Made by a program: the position numbers and the translations under genes. A DNA stretch of 64,000 nucleotides from Lachnospiraceae bacterium (lineage in GTDB: Bacteria; Bacillota; Clostridia; Lachnospirales; Lachnospiraceae), in contig JAJQHZ010000140.1 in assembly GCA_021199475.1 (NCBI GenBank), forward strand, positions 1 to 64,000, given 5' to 3'. The notes under the pieces were generated by a model, which saw only the letters and a program-made list of their open reading frames with translations, did no database searches and was not told where the DNA came from. Position 1 is the stretch's first letter, and every line of letters starts with the position of its first letter. This document shows, piece after piece, positions 57,752-64,000 of this stretch.

Positions 57752-59227
57752 ATGTTCATTGGACGGGAAAAAGAGTTAAAGTTTCTTGAAGATCATTATG
57801 CCCGGAAAAACGGACAGATGATTGTTCTTTATGGCAGACGGCGGATTGGAAAAACGGAGACGCTCAGAGAATTTTGCAAAAACAAGCCGCATTTTTTCTA
57901 TTCTTGTACGCAAAGCACGGATTCGATACAGCTGGCTCGTTTTTCTGCACAACTGTTAAAGGAAGAAATACCGGCAAAACGATACATCAGCGGATTCCCA
58001 GATTGGGAGCGCGCGCTTCGCGCTATTTGTGATCTGCCGTTTGGGGAAAAGAAAAAGCTGGTGGTATTGGATGAATTCCCGTATATGTGCCGGGCAAATA
58101 GCAGCATTCCTTCTATACTGCAGAATCTCTGGGATGCGGAGTTGAAAGACAGCAATTTGATGTTGATTCTCTGCGGAAGCGCCATGAGCTTTATCGAAAA
58201 GGAACTTTTGGCCGAAAAGAATCCCCTGTATGGGAGAGCGACGGGAATCTTTAAGATGACAGAAATGGGGTTTTACGATGTTGTAAAATTTTTCCCCGAT
58301 TATTCGAACCGTGATAAAGTGATTACCTATGCAGTGCTTGGCGGGGTGCCGCATTATCTGAGGCAATGGGATGCGGAACTGTCGGTTGCAGAAAATATTA
58401 AGCAAAACATTTTGACAAAAGGCTGTGTTCTTTATAGCGAAGTGGAATTTTTGCTTCATCAGGAGCTTCGGGAGACGCCGATTTATAATTCTATTATCGA
58501 GACGGTAGCACATGGCAGTACAAAACTAAACGAAATCAGCCAGAAATCGTTAATCAATGATACGTCAAAAACCTGTGTTTATCTGCGAAACCTGATGGAG
58601 CTTGGAATTGTGGAACGCGAATTTTCAGTAGATTCTCAGATAAAGGAGACAGCAAACGCGAAAAGAGGAATTTATCGGCTGACCGATCATTTTTTTCGTT
58701 TCTGGTATCGATTTGGCTTTGCAAATCTGTCTCAGCTTGAGGATGGTGATGTAGAAGGGGTTTATGAATATTCGGTGGCACCGGAATTGTCTGATTTTTC
58801 TGCCTTTCCTTTTGAGGATATATGCAGGGAATTTGTAAAAGAACTGCAAAAGAAGGGAAAATTGCCGTTTCGGTATGCAAAGATGGGGCGTTGGTGGGGA
58901 AAAACGACTATGCGTAATACGGATGGTGTAAAGCTTGCGGAAAGCGAAATTGACCTGCTTGCCATCGATCGGGAAGCCGGGAATTACCTGGTGGGAGAAT
59001 GCAAATTTAAAAATGCTCCATTTCGATATTCAGAATATCTTGATACAAAAGCCAAGCTTGGCTCTGAAAAGAAACGGGCAAATTTTTATTATGTACTGTT
59101 TTCAGCAGAGGGATTTGATGAAAAAATCAACATGGAAGCCGATGGACATATATTGCAGCTTTATACACTGGACGAAATAGTGAAAGGAGCTGATGCGGTA
59201 AAAAGTATGCTTTTTGAAGTCTTATAG
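57752..59227 (+). CDS. ATPase_2/DUF234 family protein
   Basis: A 491-aa protein of the DEXX-box ATPase family with a C-terminal DUF234 domain, widespread in archaea and clostridia. ATG follows GGGAGG. Walker A is LYGRRRIGKTE (Lys34); Walker B is KLVVLDEFPYM. LILCGSAMSFIEKELL and LGGVPHYLRQWD are family signatures. A winged-helix stretch (LNEISQKSL...TCVYLRNLMELGIVER) follows. The end holds a PD-(D/E)XK-like core, EIDLLAID then LVGECKFK. Cellular role is not known. Composition is more AT-rich than the neighbours, consistent with transfer. It is unrelated in sequence to the ATPase at 52103 but has the same ATPase-plus-nuclease layout. Confidence 0.83.
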   Translation: MFIGREKELKFLEDHYARKNGQMIVLYGRRRIGKTETLREFCKNKPHFFYSCTQSTDSIQLARFSAQLLKEEIPAKRYISGFPDWERALRAICDLPFGEKKKLVVLDEFPYMCRANSSIPSILQNLWDAELKDSNLMLILCGSAMSFIEKELLAEKNPLYGRATGIFKMTEMGFYDVVKFFPDYSNRDKVITYAVLGGVPHYLRQWDAELSVAENIKQNILTKGCVLYSEVEFLLHQELRETPIYNSIIETVAHGSTKLNEISQKSLINDTSKTCVYLRNLMELGIVEREFSVDSQIKETANAKRGIYRLTDHFFRFWYRFGFANLSQLEDGDVEGVYEYSVAPELSDFSAFPFEDICREFVKELQKKGKLPFRYAKMGRWWGKTTMRNTDGVKLAESEIDLLAIDREAGNYLVGECKFKNAPFRYSEYLDTKAKLGSEKKRANFYYVLFSAEGFDEKINMEADGHILQLYTLDEIVKGADAVKSMLFEVL

Positions 59228-59322
59228 GTCTGCGAGTAAGAGAAGCATACTTTTTTAGAAATCCTGTGGCAATGAATCCGGTTTTATAGTAGAATAGGGA
59301 AAAACAGGAAAAGGAGACTATC

Positions 59323-59673
59323 ATGGCGAAACGAGGCGGTTTTCAGGGCGGAATGCCCGGCAATATGAACAATCTGATGAAGCAGGCACAGAAGATGCAG
59401 AAGCAGATGGAGGAGAATCAGAAGGCGCTCGAGGAAAAGGAATTCACTGCGGCGGCCGGCGGCGGCGCGGTTGAGGTGACGATTTCCGGCAAGCGTGAGG
59501 TGACGAAGGTGAAGCTCTCGGAGGAGGTCGTGGACCCGGATGACATCGAGATGCTTGAGGATCTGGTTGTAGCTGCAACCAATGAGGCGCTGCGCAAGGT
59601 CGATGAAGAGGCGGCTGCCGCGATGTCGAAGTTTACCGGTGGTATGGGCGGACTTGGAGGATTCGGATTCTGA
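59323..59673 (+). CDS. ybaB: YbaB/EbfC family nucleoid-associated protein
   Basis: A 116-aa DNA-binding protein. ATG follows AAAAGGAGA. The family core [20 protein letters not shown] and [20 protein letters not shown] is intact, and Gly-rich ends frame it. It forms a dimer with a pincer shape that binds DNA. Its TGA overlaps the ATG of recR (TGATG), so the two are translationally coupled. In many genomes dnaX comes first; here the gene upstream is the DUF234-type ATPase. Confidence 0.93.
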   Translation: MAKRGGFQGGMPGNMNNLMKQAQKMQKQMEENQKALEEKEFTAAAGGGAVEVTISGKREVTKVKLSEEVVDPDDIEMLEDLVVAATNEALRKVDEEAAAAMSKFTGGMGGLGGFGF

Positions 59674-60269
59674 TGGATTACTATGGAAAACGGATGTCGA
59701 AGCTGATCGAGCAGCTCTCCGCGTTGCCGGGCATCGGGAACAAGTCCGCGCAGCGGCTGGCGTTTCACATCATCCATATGCCGCAGGAGCGGGTGAAGCA
59801 GCTGACGGACGCGATCACGGATGCGCGGGAAAACATCCGCTACTGTAAGGAGTGCTGTACGCTGACGGATCAGGAAATCTGCCCGATCTGCAGCAACCCG
59901 GCGCGGGATAAAAAGACCATCATGGTGGTCGAGACGACCCGGGATCTGGCGGCATATGAGAAGACCGGCAAATACGAGGGTGTGTACCATGTGCTGCACG
60001 GCGCGATTTCTCCGATGCTCGGGGTCGGGCCTGGCGACATCCGCCTGAAAGAGCTGATCAAGCGCCTCGAGGGAGATGTGGAGGAAGTCATTATCGCGAC
60101 AAACTCCAGCCTCGAGGGTGAGACGACCGCGATGTACATCAGCAAGCTGATTAAACCGACCGGCATCAAGGTCACCCGCATTGCAAGCGGCGTTCCGGTC
60201 GGCGGAGACCTCGAGTATATTGACGAAATGACCCTGCTGCGCGCACTCGAAGGGCGGGTAGAGCTCTAG
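59673..60269 (+). CDS. recR: Recombination protein RecR
   Basis: A 198-aa recombination mediator of the RecFOR pathway. The N-terminal helix-hairpin-helix is [19 protein letters not shown]. The zinc finger is [20 protein letters not shown]. The Toprim domain has [13 protein letters not shown] and [16 protein letters not shown]. The C-terminal Walker B-like region ends in [20 protein letters not shown]. Length matches the family. Its stop overlaps the stop of the convergent yyaC by four bases (CTAG). Confidence 0.96.
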   Translation: MDYYGKRMSKLIEQLSALPGIGNKSAQRLAFHIIHMPQERVKQLTDAITDARENIRYCKECCTLTDQEICPICSNPARDKKTIMVVETTRDLAAYEKTGKYEGVYHVLHGAISPMLGVGPGDIRLKELIKRLEGDVEEVIIATNSSLEGETTAMYISKLIKPTGIKVTRIASGVPVGGDLEYIDEMTLLRALEGRVEL

Positions 60270-60907
60270 CCGCACGCATCTACAATGCATGCGCAGATTT
60301 CCTCTGCCATTGCCATAATCAGTGACAGGCGCGCAGTCTGCAGAGTGAGGTAGGGTTGATTACCCCGTGCACCTGCGATTCCGGTGATGGAGATATCACC
60401 TGCGGCAGGCAGATTTTTGCTGACACCCATACCGGGCTTTATACTGCCGGGGTGGATAAATACAGACCCAATCTTATTTTCCTGACCAAGAGAAGCATCC
60501 ACAGCGATAATTGCACTGTGTGGGTGCTCTTTTTTTATCTGGCGGAGTGTTTTTTCCAGATTACAGGCATGGACGGTGGAGGAGAGCGTGCCGTAAACAA
60601 AAAACGATGCACCGTTGTATTTTTCCAGCAAACTGCCGGTAAGCGGGCCCAGACTGTCGCCAATGATCCGGTCAGTGCCGATGCACAGAACGACGGGTTT
60701 TTCTGTATTGGCGTATATACGCGCGCTTTTCAGAAGCTGGGCGAGGTAGATGGAATGAAGCGGCAGGGGGTCAGCGAAATCCGCATTCGCGGGTGCTTCC
60801 TGTATGTCAGGCTGATTCTGTTTATTCCCGCGAAGCAGCGAGCCTGGCAGCCGTGCTTGCATGGATAGTTGACTTTGAAATGCTCTCACAGGATGAAGAA
60901 GACGCAT
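60266..60907 (-). CDS. yyaC: Sporulation protein YyaC-like (DUF1256)
   Basis: A 213-aa protein, start at 60907 with AAAGGAA five bases before. The first 60 residues are variable. The conserved domain reads [61 protein letters not shown] and [19 protein letters not shown]. The fold is of the germination-protease/hydrogenase-maturation phosphorylase-like type. YyaC is a spore-former marker gene, which supports a sporulating host. The gene is convergent with recR. Confidence 0.87.
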   Translation of the reverse strand: MRLLHPVRAFQSQLSMQARLPGSLLRGNKQNQPDIQEAPANADFADPLPLHSIYLAQLLKSARIYANTEKPVVLCIGTDRIIGDSLGPLTGSLLEKYNGASFFVYGTLSSTVHACNLEKTLRQIKKEHPHSAIIAVDASLGQENKIGSVFIHPGSIKPGMGVSKNLPAAGDISITGIAGARGNQPYLTLQTARLSLIMAMAEEICACIVDACG

Positions 60908-61148
60908 ATTCGTTCCTTTCTGCAGGCAGATTTTATTCTAAGTTTATCCGGGTTGAAACGAAATATTCATGAGGCCTGCAGTCCGCACTGTAATTCTATG
61001 CGTATTCTGCCGGCCTGTTTCTTGCAGTCTCTCAAAATAAATTGGCACTGCCTGAAAAAAGGATCCGATGCTGCGATTCGCGTTTTTACGGTGCCAGATC
61101 AAAACAGGAATGCTCGGTGCCCGGAATCGGAGAAAATACTTAGGTACC

Positions 61149-61177
61149 TTGACGATACTAATTTGCTGTGCTATAAT
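61149..61177 (+). promoter_or_regulatory. Promoter of the MarR-ABC exporter operon
   Basis: TTGACG (61149-61154), 17 bp, TATAAT (61172-61177), 160 bp before the MarR ATG. The rest of the 432-bp gap 60908-61339 has no gene I can support. Confidence 0.8.
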
Positions 61178-61339
61178 CATGCCCGCCGAATTGTTTGAAG
61201 CTGTTTTGAATGCCGGCATCAGAAAATGCAGGTACACGCGATCACATGCAGAGTGGCTGCTTTGCAGTCTTGCGTCTTTGCTGGCGCTTTCTGTAGATTG
61301 CGACGTGGTTTTCTGGATAATGATAGTAATGGGAAGTGA

Positions 61340-61795
61340 ATGAGAGTGAAAAGGGAAAAAGTAAGAGAAGGGTGCCATCGCCCGGAACCGAAAACGAAGC
61401 TGGAACTGCTGGATGCACGGCTGCACCAGTGCGGTCATTATCTGTATCACCATACGGCGGGGCCGCGGCAGATGACGGTGCTGCAGCTGCTGCAGAAAAA
61501 TGGGCCGATGAGCCAGCAGGATATTCAGGAGGCGCTGGATATTCAGGCCGGGTCGGTGAGTGAACTGATTTCCAAGCTCGAGAGCAAGGGATTTCTTCTG
61601 CGTAAAAGAGAGGAATCGGACCGGCGCAGGGTCGTGATTTCTCTGACGGACCGGGGGCTTGCGCTGGAGACGAAGCCGCAGGAGGAGATCCTTTCCGGGC
61701 GGTACCGGGCTCTGGAGGAGGCGGAGCAGGAGCAGCTTGCCGGTCTGCTTGAAAAGCTCCTGGATGACTGGGAGATGGGAGGAAGCGGACGATGA
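61340..61795 (+). CDS. MarR family transcriptional regulator
   Basis: A 151-aa winged-helix regulator. ATG follows GGGAAGTGA. The DNA-binding region is MTVLQLLQKNGPMSQQDIQE, then LDIQAGSVSELISKLESKGF and the wing RKREESDRRRVVISLTDRG. The N-terminus is Lys/Arg-rich and the dimerisation helix ends the chain. Its stop overlaps the ATG of the exporter gene (ATGA), so it is the first gene of that operon and probably its autoregulated repressor. Confidence 0.9.
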   Translation: MRVKREKVREGCHRPEPKTKLELLDARLHQCGHYLYHHTAGPRQMTVLQLLQKNGPMSQQDIQEALDIQAGSVSELISKLESKGFLLRKREESDRRRVVISLTDRGLALETKPQEEILSGRYRALEEAEQEQLAGLLEKLLDDWEMGGSGR

Positions 61796-63573
61796 AATTC
61801 ATGCTTTCTTACCTGAAGCGTTATCGATGGCTGGTGGCTGCCTGCATGAGCCTGAAGCTGCTCGGCACGATTCTGGAGCTGCTGATTCCGTATGTGCTGG
61901 AGTACATGATCGACGAAGTGGCTCCGACGAAGCAGATGAAGCTGGTTCTGCTCTGGGGCGCCGTGATGCTGGCTCTGGCCGCTCTGACCCGCTTTACCAA
62001 TGTCGCCGCGAACCGGCTCAGTGTGAAAAGCGCCCGAAACGCCACATATGAGATTCGCCGGGATCTGTTCTGGCATTCGCTGAATCTGTCCGGCAGTCAG
62101 ACGGACGTGTTTGGACTGCCGTCTCTGACGAGCCGGATGACCTCGGACTCCTATAATGTACAGAGTTTTCTGCAGTCCGGTCAGGCGCTTGGCGTCCGTG
62201 CGCCGATTATGCTGGTCGGCGGTATCGCCATTACGATGACGATGGACGCAGGGCTGTCCGCTATTTTGTGCGTGATGGCACCGATTATGCTGGTTGTGAC
62301 GGTCGCGGTCTCCCTGTGGGGAATTCCGCTGTATGATAAAGTACAGCAGAGCGTTGACGAGATTGTCCGGATTATGCGGGAAAATATTACCGGCATCCGG
62401 GTCGTAAAGGCGCTGTCCAAGGAGGATTATGAACGGCGCCGCTTCCAAGCCGCGAATGAAACGATGACCCGGCGGGAGCGGAAGGCCGGAGTCGTTATGG
62501 CTCTGCCGGGGCCGCTGATGACGATGGCACTGAATATCGGCCTGACACTGGTGGTCGTCATCGGAGCGATCCGCGTGAACAACGGCGTCACAAAGCCGGG
62601 CGTTATCCTGGCGTTCCTGACCTATTTTAATATGATTCTGATGGGCGTCATGGGTCTGAACCGGGTGTTCATGATGATGTCGAAGGCAAACGCCTCCGCC
62701 CGTAGAATCAAAGAGGTCATTGACCAGCCGGAGGGTCTCGCTGCAATTCCGGAAGCGCAGGCGGCCCATACCGATCAGGATGGGTTTATCATTTTTGACC
62801 ATGTATCGTTTCGTTATGGAGGAGCGGAGGGAAAACCATCTTCCGATGCTCAGAAGATATCTGACTCGAAGAACGATGCGGAAAGCATCCAGATGTCTCT
62901 CTCGGAGCTTTCCTTTACAATGAAAAGAGGCGGCTCGCTGGGGATTATCGGCGCCACGGGCTGCGGCAAGACGACGGTCATCAATCTGCTGATGCGGTTC
63001 TATGATCCGACCGGGGGCCATGTTTTTGTGGACGGGAAGGATGTGCGCACCTATGAAAAGGATGACCTGCGGCGGAAATTCGGCGTGGTGTTCCAGAATG
63101 ATGTGATTTTTGCCGAGTCGCTGGCGAAAAATATTGATTTCGGCCGGGGCGTGGATGCGGAAGGAATCCGCACGGCCGCCGCAAATGCGCGTGCGCAGGA
63201 GTTTATCGAAGCCTACGACGATGGCTACCAGCATCCGGCGGCCATTCACGGCGCGAACCTGTCGGGCGGCCAGCGCCAGCGCGTCCTGATTGCGCGCGCA
63301 CTGGCGGCACATCCGGAGATATTGATACTGGACGATGCATCGAGCGCGCTCGATTATAAGACGGACGCCGCGCTGCGGAAGGTCATCCGGGAAGAATACC
63401 GGGATACGACCACGATCGTGGTGGCGCAGAGAATCAGCTCGATCATGAGCCTGAACGACATTATCATGCTGGACGAGGGGGATGTCATCGGCCATGGCAC
63501 ACACGAGGAACTGATGGCGACGTGTCCGAAGTACAGGGAAATCTATCATACGCAGATGGGGGAGGGGAGATAA
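61792..63573 (+). CDS. ABC exporter half-transporter 1, degenerate ATP site
   Basis: A 593-aa type IV exporter subunit: six-helix membrane domain (1-320), then ATPase. Walker A is GATGCGKTT and the signature LSGGQRQR is intact. Walker B reads LILDDASSALD, with Asp in place of the catalytic Glu. The switch region reads VVAQRISS, with Gln in place of His. This is the pattern of the inactive-site subunit in heterodimeric exporters such as TM287/288 and LmrCD. A Ser/Asp-rich insert of about 20 residues (near 346-366, GKPSSDAQKISDSKND) splits the ATPase N-terminus. The partner gene starts 3 bp downstream. Likely drug or peptide export. Confidence 0.93.
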   Translation: MKFMLSYLKRYRWLVAACMSLKLLGTILELLIPYVLEYMIDEVAPTKQMKLVLLWGAVMLALAALTRFTNVAANRLSVKSARNATYEIRRDLFWHSLNLSGSQTDVFGLPSLTSRMTSDSYNVQSFLQSGQALGVRAPIMLVGGIAITMTMDAGLSAILCVMAPIMLVVTVAVSLWGIPLYDKVQQSVDEIVRIMRENITGIRVVKALSKEDYERRRFQAANETMTRRERKAGVVMALPGPLMTMALNIGLTLVVVIGAIRVNNGVTKPGVILAFLTYFNMILMGVMGLNRVFMMMSKANASARRIKEVIDQPEGLAAIPEAQAAHTDQDGFIIFDHVSFRYGGAEGKPSSDAQKISDSKNDAESIQMSLSELSFTMKRGGSLGIIGATGCGKTTVINLLMRFYDPTGGHVFVDGKDVRTYEKDDLRRKFGVVFQNDVIFAESLAKNIDFGRGVDAEGIRTAAANARAQEFIEAYDDGYQHPAAIHGANLSGGQRQRVLIARALAAHPEILILDDASSALDYKTDAALRKVIREEYRDTTTIVVAQRISSIMSLNDIIMLDEGDVIGHGTHEELMATCPKYREIYHTQMGEGR

Positions 63574-63576
63574 GCC

Positions 63577-64000
63577 ATGCCGGCAAATGCTACCGTGATG
63601 AAAAAACCAAAGGATACCGGCGGCACACTCCGCCGCCTGATCCGCTATATGGCCGTGTACAAATGGATCCTGCTGCTGGTTCTGATCCTCTGTCTGGTAT
63701 CCAATATTCTGTCCCTGCTGGGACCAAGCCTTGCGGGCTCCGCCATTAATGAAGCCGCTGCCGGAGCAGGGAAGGTCAATTTTGAGCGGGTCTATTATTT
63801 TGCAGAGCGGATGCTGATCTGCTATGTCTGCTCGTCTCTTCTGACCATCGCGATTAATGTGATCATGATGTACGTCAGCAAATGGATCGCCCGGAAAATG
63901 CGAACGGACGTCTTTGACAAGCTGATGCGGATTCCGGTGGGATATTTTGACCGGAACCAGGCCGGGGATATCATCAGCCGCGTGAGCTACGATATTGATG
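63577..64000 (+). CDS. ABC exporter half-transporter 2, N-terminal part (cut by window end)
   Basis: Only the first 141 codons are visible. ATG 63577 follows GGAGGGGAGA. After a polar start (MPANATVMKKPKDTGGTLRR) come helix 1 (WILLLVLILCLVSNILSLL), LAGSAINEA, helix 2 and the intracellular loop MRTDVFDKLMRIPVGYFDRN then QAGDIISRVSYDID, the coupling-helix signature of type IV exporters. It should be the catalytically competent partner of the preceding subunit; its ATPase domain lies outside the window. Confidence 0.92.
   Translation, partial: MPANATVMKKPKDTGGTLRRLIRYMAVYKWILLLVLILCLVSNILSLLGPSLAGSAINEAAAGAGKVNFERVYYFAERMLICYVCSSLLTIAINVIMMYVSKWIARKMRTDVFDKLMRIPVGYFDRNQAGDIISRVSYDID

Noticed and set aside
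61068-61343. 91-aa ORF upstream of MarR
   Set aside because: It spans the mapped-looking promoter at 61149-61177 and has no ribosome site.

Overview
The window reads as the chromosome of an anaerobic, spore-forming gut Firmicute, most likely a Lachnospiraceae-type Clostridium. Signs are strong AGGAGG ribosome sites with several TTG/GTG starts, sortase-type C-termini (QTGD, membrane helix, basic tail), a YyaC-type sporulation protein, ATP-less sugar ABC operons, 2-hydroxyacyl-CoA dehydratase-like iron-sulfur proteins and plant-glycan enzymes. I saw no rRNA, tRNA, CRISPR array or intact insertion sequence.

Region 1 (1-19.4 kb) is a duplicated surface-protein locus. Adhesin A (373-9888, 3171 aa) is intact and modular: signal peptide, acidic Thr/Glu/Ala stalk, Cys/His module, glycine-rich beta-helix blocks separated by InlB-type repeats, YDG/MBG repeats and a sortase signal. 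Adhesin B (11064-17673) shares both ends but carries GLUG repeats in the middle. It is interrupted by a frameshift at a run of eight G and by one in-frame TAG. Each adhesin is followed by the same terminator and leader and an Rpn-type nuclease gene. The first Rpn copy is a deletion remnant and the second is whole. The near-identical 3' ends form direct repeats offset by 7785 bp. An (AGAC)n microsatellite sits at the left edge, upstream of adhesin A.

Region 2 (19.4-26.8 kb) holds a nicotinamidase-like hydrolase, a TetR regulator with a palindromic operator inside its own promoter and a 32-bp tandem repeat that reiterates its start-codon region, a GH13 amylase, a glycogen branching enzyme, a CdaR/PucR-type regulator and an orphan A24 prepilin peptidase.

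Region 3 (27-40.3 kb) is a beta-galactan utilisation locus: cytoplasmic GH53 endo-galactanase, divergent AraC regulator, sugar-binding protein plus two permeases, a very long GH2 beta-galactosidase, and GalT. The proposed flow is import of galacto-oligosaccharides, cleavage by GH53 and GH2, and entry to the Leloir pathway through GalT. The transporter ATPase must be encoded elsewhere.

Region 4 (40.4-53.8 kb) holds CysK with a CymR/IscR-type Rrf2 regulator, a PHP phosphatase, a MazG-like hydrolase, an RsuA-type pseudouridine synthase, a Fic protein, a ketopantoate reductase-like protein, a GH120 beta-xylosidase and a sialate O-acetylesterase-type carbohydrate esterase. These are followed by decayed remnants of an SGNH esterase and an alpha-rhamnosidase-like gene, then an AAA-ATPase/nuclease protein. 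Dispersed palindromic repeats punctuate this region.

Region 5 (53.8-64 kb) holds a pair of 2-hydroxyacyl-CoA dehydratase-like genes (the second fused to its activase), a DUF234-type ATPase, ybaB-recR, yyaC on the opposite strand, and a MarR-regulated heterodimeric ABC exporter whose second subunit runs off the window end.

A theme across the window is low-complexity hydrophilic inserts in otherwise conserved enzymes (LacZ, GalT, activase fusion, nicotinamidase, ABC exporter). Another is sequence instability: microsatellite, poly-G, 21-bp and 32-bp tandem repeats, and large direct repeats.
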